Positions 54,303 to 64,000 of a stretch of DNA of 64,000 bases are shown in pieces. Source of the stretch: Micromussa lordhowensis (Eukaryota; Cnidaria; Anthozoa; Scleractinia; Lobophylliidae). Every line of letters starts with the position of its first letter. Within the stretch, counting starts at the first letter, position 1. The stretch is taken from the NCBI GenBank assembly GCA_964020085.1, contig OZ026596.1, positions 39,882,943 through 39,946,942 on the forward strand. Direction: 5' to 3'. The notes beneath the pieces were generated by a model that saw only the letters and a program-made list of their open reading frames with translations, was not told the DNA's origin and did not search any database. A program made the translations under genes and the position numbers.

Positions 54303-57017
54303 CTATTGCTGTTGGCAATTTCCGCCACATTTGCAGAGGCCGGTGCACACCAGATTAGCCTTCATACACTTGTATCTCCCCCTGCATGCAGTTTTACATC
54401 CACAGTGGATAAGTTCATAGCAGGTGTCTTTTGGTTGTTTAAGAGTCGTCCAATACGGTGACCAGCGATGTGCTTGACGCTGCCATACCCAGTCTGCAGG
54501 GCTGGGAAGTGCGAGCTGGCACAAGAGGGTTTGGCCCCAAATATGAGCCCCCTGAAGTACTGCTCGTCTGATGTGCTGTTCAAGCGCTGCTTTGGTTGGC
54601 GGTATGCTGTCAAATTCCCTTGATTTCTTGCAGAATAGCTCCTGGCGTGCTTCGTTGACTTTCAGTAGACTGCTTGGTCGGTCATAGAGAAGCAGCACAA
54701 ACCTTTCCAAGACAGCAAGTGATTCTTCCGTGATGATCTCTGGTGAAGCCTTCAAAGTGCATAGAACTGGGGTCAACTCGGGAAAGACGCTCCAGACATC
54801 CCATGCAGACTTCTTTCCACGGTTGCGGAAGAATGAAACAGTGTCGGACCCTGTAAAGGCGTGGAACATTGGTAACGCAGACGCTTTAGAGGGACCTAAA
54901 GTTGAAGCGACGACGTGCGCAGGCATAGCTTGCACATTCTTCCCTGAACCATATGCTATCTAAAATTCATCAACGGGGAGTGTGCTGACAACTGAAAGGG
55001 CGAGAACAATCACATCTGTGTCGTTGGTTCTGATCTTGATGAGCCGATGACCTTTTAGTGACGCATCAAGAGCGTGGATCATCAGGCAAGTGGCGGCTTC
55101 TTCGTGGGTGCAGGGCGCAAGGTTGCTCATTTAAGATCTGTCGCTAGAAGTTAGCACTCCACTACCATGGGTCGAGTATACCTCTTTGCCTTTAGGAGGT
55201 GCCAAGGAAACGACCTGAAATAGGTTATGTCATAGATAATTTCATTAATGGATTCAATGATGTATTCTAGTGAACATATCCTGTTCATCCATTGCTACGA
55301 TAAGGATTTACAAAGTAGGCAAACATCCGAAATCTATAATACCTTGTCTGCAAGCAGCTTGAATAGCTCTTCCTTGTTGCCATTGACTCTCAGGAAACCT
55401 TTCCAGTCACTTGGAATTCTTGTAGATCCAATTACTTTGCGACGTTGTCCGGCACCTCGCTTCTCTCGCAGTGATTTCTTCAATGAATCATCTAGATAGA
55501 CATCCCAGACAAGGTCGACACGCTTGGTATTCTCCAGTTGCTTGAGGACATATGGAGCAAATACTATACTGAAGTATTCGTCAAAGGTGCGCGATGTTTT
55601 TGTCTCCAGCATTTGAACAATAACCGCTCCATCAAGAATTACGGCATCTACTGGAGGTGTCGATACTTGTGAGGTTGCTTGTGGCAGGCACTTCAGCAAG
55701 TCGGCTTTTTGTCCTCCTCGCAGCTGTCCTTGGTCTGATAGGAATGGTGGCCAAGGTTGATTTTCGTACGAAAAAAAATCATCCAGGTCTCCGTCACAGG
55801 TTTGACAAGCAATGTACAGCCGTCCAAATAAGGAACAGTCCTCTTTCAGCAGTTTAACTTCTGCCTGGTATTTCGATACAGCCTTCTTAGCTGGAGTACT
55901 AAATGCAGGGAGGTTGTTCTTCTTAAGTGGATCTGTAACTGGTTTACTACGGTCAATGAATCTTTCTTTGACAAATAAACAGAATTGTTCCTCACCAATC
56001 TTGTGTGCATTCTTTGCTGTTGCCACAACGTTATCGTCCATGATATCTTTAGTGTGCATCGCCATTAGGTTCTCGCTCTCTTCAGTAAAGGGATTACCAA
56101 GTTCCTCAAAACTAGATACAGTGTTGACCACATCTTTTAAAAATGTAGATTGCACACCTGGTTTCTGCTCATGGTGATCTCGTTCCTCGGATACAGTAAA
56201 GCTTCCCTCAAATTCTTCTACCATTTGCGACAACTCGGGCCTGCTATCATCCATCTCTTTAGGGCTGCAGGATTTTAAGTGAGACCAACTGCTCCACCTT
56301 GGCCTTTCACTAAGGCATTCACCTGCTCGTGGGCATGATCTAACGCTATGGAGGAGAAGGCTCTGTTGGTCTTGTGTACAACAAATGCACCATCGCTGAA
56401 ATGCTTGTACACATCTGGATGCTTAGAGGAGAGAACCTGCATATCCCGATAATGCACAGCCAGCCACCTAGCATAGTTTGTGTGGTCCATCGCAAACAAC
56501 CAAGGTAGTAACTGTCGGATCGCATCAACATAGAGTGCAAAGTTGGCTTCTCTGAAAGCCCTCATGAGGCGTAGACAGGTGAGCTCTAAATGTAAGACCA
56601 GTCCCCAGAACAGAAAATGTGGTGACTTCTTTTCCATTGTGTTTTCCCAGTCTTCAAATGTTAGGCTCTGCTCAGTCTCCTCAAGTTTATCGTTGTATGC
56701 ACTGTACGCTTTCTTTTTCAGAATATGAAGACTTGCCGCTGTCACTTGGTGTGCGTGTCGTGTGTGTCACATGACTTGCAGTTAGAAACGATTCTGCAAT
56801 CCCTTGAGTTGCGACCCCTGCACTATACATGATCTCTGACCATCTGCGACTAGTAAGCCACTTTGCTAGCATTTTAAATGAAGCCATCTCGATATGGAGT
56901 CCTCCCATCATGGCCAAGAACTTGTCTTCATCAAATTCAGGAAGTGTTCACTGGATCTGCTTTGCCAGGGCATATAAAGGTTGGTCTAGGGCGATAACTG
57001 GCGTTTGCAAGGGGTTA
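54303..57017 (-). pseudogene. Arrayed gene, copy 3 (type A)
   Basis: Same structure and shared lesions. It has GGLHIEM as copy 1, but a subgroup change giving VVATAKN (instead of VVATVKN) near 56,016 and TKKNHPGL on the opposite strand near 55,770. Copy 5 has the same two changes. A private C-to-T change lies near 56,945 (GAAGTGTTCAC). The A/T-rich spacer occupies 53,926-54,302. Confidence 0.85.
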
Positions 57018-57885
57018 AGGTGCTGCACTACACCATCAGGACAACCATGCTGGCAACACGGCAATCGACGATGTGATTTATGTGGTTTAGAACGTGGTCT
57101 CCCGGGAAATTTTCTTTCAAGGTGAGAGAGTAGGGGAAGCCTGTAAACTCCAATTTGAAATCCAACTAAGGAACAAGTTAATGATACACGACCGAAGCCA
57201 ACTTAGCGGAAGACAATGGAGGATCCACAAGGGATACAGGCTAATTTCAAATTATTTATACTGTATATGAGAGAAACCCTGACCCTGTACACCCCAAATA
57301 ATAATTTGGGATTTGAACCCACGTCCCCCCCGCATACTAGTCGGGTGTGATACCACTACACCATCAGGACAACCATGCTGGCAACACGGCAATCGACGAT
57401 GTGATTTATGTGGTTTAGAACGTGGTCTCCCGGGAAATTTTTTTTCAAGGTGACAGAGTAGGGGAAGCCTATAAACTCCAATTTGAAATCCAACTAAGGA
57501 TCAAGTTAATGATACACGACGGAAGCCAACTTAGCGGAAGACAATGGAGGATCCACAAGGGATACAGGCTAATTTCAAATTATTTATACTGTATATGAGA
57601 GAAACCCTGACCCTGTACACCCCAAATAATAATTTAGACTGAATAAGTGTTTGAAAGAAAATTTGCCCTGAGCGGGATTTGAACCCACGTCCCCCCCGCA
57701 TACTAGTCGGGTGTGATACCACTACACCATCAGGACAACCATGCTGGCAACACGGCAATCGACGATGTGATTTATGTGGTTTAGAACGTGGTCTCCCGGG
57801 AAATTTTCTTTCAAGGTGACAGAGTAGGGGAAGCCTATAAACTCCAATTTGAAATCCAACTAAGGATCAAGTTAATGATACATTA
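57018..57885. repeat. SINE-bearing subrepeats, three copies (unit 4)
   Basis: Same arrangement as unit 3, with a complete tRNA-like head at 57,664-57,737 on the minus strand and a shortened one near 57,305. Confidence 0.85.
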
Positions 57886-58261
57886 ATACAAGTATGGACT
57901 TTCCTTATTAGAACTTTTTTAATGTCAGTTCTAACACAAAAATGACTAACAATACTTTTGCTTCTTGAACTCAAAAACTATCCTTCAAGTGCAATTCTGA
58001 AGCTTATATATTGTGCGATGGGCTTTTTCAAACAATGATTGAAACAATCATATGCATCCAATTTGTTCTGCTACATAGACGATAAAAACTTTTTTGCTTC
58101 AGTTGATTCCTAACACAAAACATATCAATCATGTTTTTTTCATGTTTTGCTTCTAGGACTCAAAACCTATCATCTTTGTTCAAATTCGAGGCTTACATAT
58201 CTTGCAATAGGCTTTACATATACAATACATATATATACTTTATCACTCGAGTGTTCTTTAA

Positions 58262-60977
58262 CTATTGCTGTTGGCAATTTCCGCCACATTTGCAGAGGCC
58301 GGTGCACACCAGATTAGCCTTCATACACTTGTATCTCCCCCTGCATGCAGTTTTACATCCACAGTGGATAAGTTCATAGCAGGTGTCTTTTGGTTGTTTA
58401 AGAGTCGTCCAATACGGTGACCAGCGATGTGCTTGACGCTGCCATACCCAGTCTGCAGGGCTGGGAAGTGCGAGCTGGCACAAGAGGGTTTGGCCCCAAA
58501 TATGAGCCCCCTGAAGTACTGCTCGTCTGATGTGCTGTTCAAGCGCTGCTTTGGTTGGCGGTATGCTGTCAAATTCCCTTGATTTCTTGCAGAATAGCTC
58601 CTGGCGTGCTTCGTTGACTTTCAGTAGACTGCTTGGTCGGTCATAGAGAAGCAGCACAAACCTTTCCAAGACAGCAAGTGATTCTTCCGTGATGATCTCT
58701 GGTGAAGCCTTCAAAGTGCATAGAACTGGGGTCAACTCGGGAAAGACGCTCCAGACATCCCATGCAGACTTCTTTCCACGGTTGCGGAAGAATGAAACAG
58801 TGTCGGACCCTGTAAAGGCGTGGAACATTGGTAACGCAGACGCTTTAGAGGGACCTAAAGTTGAAGCGACGACGTGCGCAGGCATAGCTTGCACATTCTT
58901 CCCTGAACCATATGCTATCTAAAATTCATCAACGGGGAGTGTGCTGACAACTGAAAGGGCGAGAACAATCACATCTGTGTCGTTGGTTCTGATCTTGATG
59001 AGCCGATGACCTTTTAGTGACGCATCAAGAGCGTGGATCATCAGGCAAGTGGCGGCTTCTTCGTGGGTGCAGGGCGCAAGGTTGCTCATTTAAGATCTGT
59101 CGCTAGAAGTTAGCACTCCACTACCATGGGTCGAGTATACCTCTTTGCCTTTAGGAGGTGCCAAGGAAATGACCTGAAATAGGTTATGTCATAGATAATT
59201 TCATTAATGGATTCAATGATGTATTCTAGTGAACATATCCTGTTCATCCATTGCTACGATAAGGATTTACAAAGTAGGCAAACATCCGAAATCTATAATA
59301 CCTTGTCTGCAAGCAGCTTGAATAGCTCTTCCTTGTTGCCATTGACTCTCAGGAAACCTTTCCAGTCGCTTGGAATTCTTGTAGATCCAATTACTTTGCG
59401 ACGTTGTCCGGCACCTCGCTTCTCTCGCAGTGATTTCTTCAATGAATCATCTAGATAGACATCCCAGACAAGGTCGACACGCTTGGTATTCTCCAGTTGC
59501 TTGAGGACATATGGAGCAAATACTATACTGAAGTATTCGTCAAAGGTGCGCGATGTTTTTGTCTCCAGCATTTGAACAATAACCGCTCCATCAAGAATTA
59601 CGGCATCTACTGGAGGTGTCGATACTTGTGAGGTTGCTTGTGGCAGGCACTTCAGCAAGTCGGCTTTTTGTCCTCCTCGCAGCTGTCCTTGGTCTGATAG
59701 GAATGGTGGCCAAGGTTGATTTTTCGTACGAAAAAAAGTCATCCAGGTCTCCGTCACAGGTTTGACAAGCAATGTACAGCCGTCCAAATAAGGAACAGTC
59801 CTCTTTCAGCAGTTTAACTTCTGCCTGGTATTTCGATACAGCCTTCTTAGCTGGAGTACTAAATGCAGGGAGGTTGTTCTTCTTAAGTGGATCTGTAACT
59901 GGTTTACTACGGTCAATGAATCTTTCTTTGACAAATAAACAGAATTGTTCCTCACCAATCTTGTGTGCATTCTTTACTGTTGCCACAACGTTATCGTCCA
60001 TGATATCTTTAGTGTGCATCGCCATTAGGTTCTCGCTCTCTTCAGTAAAGGGATTACCAAGTTCCTCAAAACTAGATACAGTGTTGACCACATCTTTTAA
60101 AAATGTAGATTGCACACCTGGTTTCTGCTCATGGTGATCTCGTTCCTCGGATACAGTAAAGCTTCCCTCGAATTCTTCTACCATTTGCGACAACTCGGGC
60201 CTGCTATCATCCATCTCTTTAGGGCTGCAGGATTTTAAGTGAGACCAACTGCTCCACCTTGGCCTTTCACTAAGGCATTCACCTGCTCGTGGGCATGATC
60301 TAACGCTATGGAGGAGAAGGCTCTGTTGGTCTTGTGTACAACAAATGCACCATCGCTGAAATGCTTGTACACATCTGGATGCTTAGAGGAGAGAACCTGC
60401 ATATCCCGATAATGCACAGCCAGCCACCTAGCATAGTTTGTGTGGTCCATCGCAAACAACCAAGGTAGTAACTGTCGGATCGCATCAACATAGAGTGCAA
60501 AGTTGGCTTCTCTGAAAGCCCTCATGAGGCGTAGACAGGTGAGCTCTAAATGTAAGACCAGTCCCCAGAACAGAAAATGTGGTGACTTCTTTTCCATTGT
60601 GTTTTCCCAGTCTTCAAATGTTAGGCTCTGCTCAGTCTCCTCAAGTTTATCGTTGTATGCACTGTACGCTTTCTTTTTCAGAATATGAAGACTTGCCGCT
60701 GTCACTTGGTGTGCGTGTCGTGTGTGTCACATGACTTGCAGTTAGAAACGATTCTGCAATCCCTTGAGTTGCGACCCCTGCACTATACATGATCTCTGAC
60801 CATCTGCGACTAGTAAGCCACTTTGCTAGCATTTTAAATGAAGCCATCTCCATATGGAGTCCTCCCATCATGGCCAAGAACTTGTCTTCATCAAATTCAG
60901 GAAGCGTTCACTGGATCTGCTTTGCCAGGGCATATAAAGGTTGGTCTAGGGCGATAACTGGCGTTTGCAAGGGGTTA
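58262..60977 (-). pseudogene. Arrayed gene, copy 4 (type B)
   Basis: Carries the type B markers of copy 2 and the six shared lesions. In addition, one extra T in a T run at about 59,722 shifts the frame, splitting the 306-codon open segment into two. Other private changes are AAACAATGATT near 58,031 and GAAATGACC near 59,167. The A/T-rich spacer is at 57,886-58,261. Confidence 0.85.
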
Positions 60978-61845
60978 AGGTGCTGCACTACACCATCAGG
61001 ACAACCATGCTGGCAACACGGCAATCGACGATGTGATTTATGTGGTTTAGAACGTGGTCTCCCGGGAAATTTTCTTTCAAGGTGAGAGAGTAGGGGAAGC
61101 CTGTAAACTCCAATTTGAAATCCAACTAAGGAACAAGTTAATGATACACGACCGAAGCCAACTTAGCGGAAGACAATGGAGGATCCACAAGGGATACAGG
61201 CTAATTTCAAATTATTTATACTGTATATGAGAGAAACCCTGACCCTGTACACCCCAAATAATAATTTGGGATTTGAACCCACGTCCCCCCCGCATACTAG
61301 TCGGGTGTGATACCACTACACCATCAGGACAACCATGCTGGCAACACGGCAATCGACGATGTGATTTATGTGGTTTAGAACGTGGTCTCCCGGGAAATTT
61401 TTTTTCAAGGTGACAGAGTAGGGGAAGCCTATAAACTCCAATTTGAAATCCAACTAAGGATCAAGTTAATGATACACGACGGAAGCCAACTTAGCGGAAG
61501 ACAATGGAGGATCCACAAGGGATACAGGCTAATTTCAAATTATTTATACTGTATATGAGAGAAACCCTGACCCTGTACACCCCAAATAATAATTTAGACT
61601 GAATAAGTGTTTGAAAGAAAATTTGCCCTGAGCGGGATTTGAACCCACGTCCCCCCCGCATACTAGTCGGGTGTGATACCACTACACCATCAGGACAACC
61701 ATGCTGGCAACACGGCAATCGACGATGTGATTTATGTGGTTTAGAACGTGGTCTCCCGGGAAATTTTCTTTCAAGGTGACAGAGTAGGGGAAGCCTATAA
61801 ACTCCAATTTGAAATCCAACTAAGGATCAAGTTAATGATACATTA
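60978..61845. repeat. SINE-bearing subrepeats, three copies (unit 5)
   Basis: Same arrangement as units 3 and 4, with a complete tRNA-like head at 61,624-61,697 on the minus strand. Confidence 0.85.
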
Positions 61846-62221
61846 ATACAAGTATGGACTTTCCTTATTAGAACTTTTTTAATGTCAGTTCTAACACAAA
61901 AATGACTAACAATACTTTTGCTTCTTGAACTCAAAAACTATCCTTCAAGTGCAATTCTGAAGCTTATATATTGTGCGATGGGCTTTTTCAAACGATGATT
62001 GAAACAATCATATGCATCCAATTTGTTCTGCTACATAGACGATAAAAACTTTTTTGCTTCAGTTGATTCCTAACACAAAACATATCAATCATGTTTTTTT
62101 CATGTTTTGCTTCTAGGACTCAAAACCTATCATCTTTGTTCAAATTCGAGGCTTACATATCTTGCAATAGGCTTTACATATACAATACATATATATACTT
62201 TATCACTCGAGTGTTCTTTAA

Positions 62222-64000
62222 CTATTGCTGTTGGCAATTTCCGCCACATTTGCAGAGGCCGGTGCACACCAGATTAGCCTTCATACACTTGTATCTCCCC
62301 CTGCATGCAGTTTTACATCCACAGTGGATAAGTTCATAGCAGGTGTCTTTTGGTTGTTTAAGAGTCGTCCAATACGGTGACCAGCGATGTGCTTGACGCT
62401 GCCATACCCAGTCTGCAGGGCTGGGAAGTGCGAGCTGGCACAAGAGGGTTTGGCCCCAAATATGAGCCCCCTGAAGTACTGCTCGTCTGATGTGCTGTTC
62501 AAGCGCTGCTTTGGTTGGCGGTATGCTGTCAAATTCCCTTGATTTCTTGCAGAATAGCTCCTGGCGTGCTTCGTTGACTTTCAGTAGACTGCTTGGTCAG
62601 TCATAGAGAAGCAGCACAAACCTTTCCAAGACAGCAAGTGATTCTTCCGTGATGATCTCTGGTGAAGCCTTCAAAGTGCATAGAACTGGGGTCAACTCGG
62701 GAAAGACGCTCCAGACATCCCATGCAGACTTCTTTCCACGGTTGCGGAAGAATGAAACAGTGTCGGACCCTGTAAAGGCGTGGAACATTGGTAACGCAGA
62801 CGCTTTAGAGGGACCTAAAGTTGAAGCGACGACGTGCGCAGGCATAGCTTGCACATTCTTCCCTGAACCATATGCTATCTAAAATTCATCAACGGGGAGT
62901 GTGCTGACAACTGAAAGGGCGAGAACAATCACATCTGTGTCGTTGGTTCTGATCTTGATGAGCCGATGACCTTTTAGTGACGCATCAAGAGCGTGGATCA
63001 TCAGGCAAGTGGCGGCTTCTTCGTGGGTGCAGGGCGCAAGGTTGCTCATTTAAGATCTGTCGCTAGAAGTTAGCACTCCACTACCATGGGTCGAGTATAC
63101 CTCTTTGCCTTTAGGAGGTGCCAAGGAAACGACCTGAAATAGGTTATGTCATAGATAATTTCATTAATGGATTCAATGATGTATTCTAGTGAACATATCC
63201 TGTTCATCCATTGCTACGATAAGGATTTACAAAGTAGGCAAACATCCGAAATCTATAATACCTTGTCTGCAAGCAGCTTGAATAGCTCTTCCTTGTTGCC
63301 ATTGACTCTCAGGAAACCTTTCCAGTCACTTGGAATTCTTGTAGATCCAATTACTTTGCGACGTTGTCCGGCACCTCGCTTCTCTCGCAGTGATTTCTTC
63401 AATGAATCATCTAGATAGACATCCCAGACAAGGTCGACACGCTTGGTATTCTCCAGTTGCTTGAGGACATATGGAGCAAATACTATACTGAAGTATTCGT
63501 CAAAGGTGCGCGATGTTTTTGTCTCCAGCATTTGAACAATAACCGCTCCATCAAGAATTACGGCATCTACTGGAGGTGTCGATACTTGTGAGGTTGCTTG
63601 TGGCAGGCACTTCAGCAAGTCGGCTTTTTGTCCTCCTCGCAGCTGTCCTTGGTCTGATAGGAATGGTGGCCAAGGTTGATTTTCGTACGAAAAAAAATCA
63701 TCCAGGTCTCCGTCACAGGTTTGACAAGCAATGTACAGCCGTCCAAATAAGGAACAGTCCTCTTTCAGCAGTTTAACTTCTGCCTGGTATTTCGATACAG
63801 CCTTCTTAGCTGGAGTACTAAATGCAGGGAGGTTGTTCTTCTTAAGTGGATCTGTAACTGGTTTACTACGGTCAATGAATCTTTCTTTGACAAATAAACA
63901 GAATTGTTCCTCACCAATCTTGTGTGCATTCTTTGCTGTTGCCACAACGTTATCGTCCATGATATCTTTAGTGTGCATCGCCATTAGGTTCTCGCTCTCT
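62222..64000 (-). pseudogene. Arrayed gene, copy 5 (type A), cut by the window end
   Basis: Shares the two subgroup markers with copy 3. A private G-to-A change near 62,599 (GGTCAGTCATAG instead of GGTCGGTCATAG) creates an extra stop in the C-terminal exon. The 5' part lies beyond the window. The A/T-rich spacer is at 61,846-62,221. Confidence 0.85.

Larger units (their letters stand above)
44715..64000. repeat. Tandem array of 3.6-4.3 kb units, running off the window
   Basis: From TGTAAGACCAGT near 44,714 the sequence repeats with unit lengths of about 4324, 3593, 3959 and 3960 bases (unit starts near 44,715, 49,040, 52,632, 56,591 and 60,551). The differences are multiples of about 365 bases, the length of an internal SINE-bearing subrepeat that occurs 4, 2, 3, 3 and 3 times. 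Apart from that, units are almost identical. Each unit holds one dead gene copy on the minus strand (described below), an A/T-rich segment of about 380 bases and the SINE cluster. The left border cuts the gene mid-exon, as expected for unequal exchange. Confidence 0.95.

Noticed and set aside
63576..63776. Plus-strand open frames repeated in every array unit
   Set aside because: They are shadows of the conserved minus-strand gene; their conservation follows from recent duplication.
44715..64000. CRISPR-like or rDNA-like array
   Set aside because: Unit length of 3.6-4.3 kb with decayed protein-coding sequence and no rRNA similarity; no short spaced repeats.

Overview
The window looks like repeat-rich nuclear DNA of an animal, most likely a cnidarian and probably a coral. 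Genes carry introns with GT/AG borders, there are several classes of retrotransposon and DNA transposon, tRNA-derived SINEs, satellites, and protein families (DUF6589, HECT proteins paired with an integrase-like transposase, a cysteine-rich repeat family) that I associate with hexacoral genomes. The organism call is inference. There is no bacterial gene organisation.

Layout. 1-17,700: a DUF6589-type gene on the minus strand (start 17,699) is cut in its sixth exon by a complete 13.18 kb DNA transposon (269-13,448). That transposon has terminal inverted repeats of about 505 bp, a 6-bp target duplication CTCTCC, a five-exon DDE transposase (plus strand) and a seven-exon HECT ubiquitin ligase (minus strand). 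Both reading frames are intact after splicing. A smaller transposon with a 9-bp target duplication sits in the first intron of the transposase. 18,000-29,500: fragments of a transposase-like gene family, three LINE remnants, an acidic low-complexity reading frame, a 137-bp minisatellite and two SINEs. 29,541-35,203: a decayed BEL/Pao retrotransposon with one LTR. 35,327-44,715: a compact, intron-poor block of viral character with a capsid-protein candidate, a packaging-type ATPase, a 532-residue protein with a C-terminal membrane anchor, coiled-coil and small membrane proteins, TATA-like boxes close to starts and convergent genes whose stop codons overlap. It is partly decayed and interrupted by a LINE fragment; I see no polymerase, integrase or protease. 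44,715-64,000: a tandem array of 3.6-4.3 kb units, each holding the same dead gene and a variable number of 365-bp SINE-bearing subrepeats. The array runs off the window end and has a 7.9 kb higher-order period.

How the parts relate. Nearly everything is mobile or derived from mobile DNA, nested in layers. The best preserved element is the HECT-bearing transposon. The viral-like block is the most unusual gene set. The array is recent: copies are nearly identical and share the same set of inactivating mutations, so the gene was dead before it was amplified.
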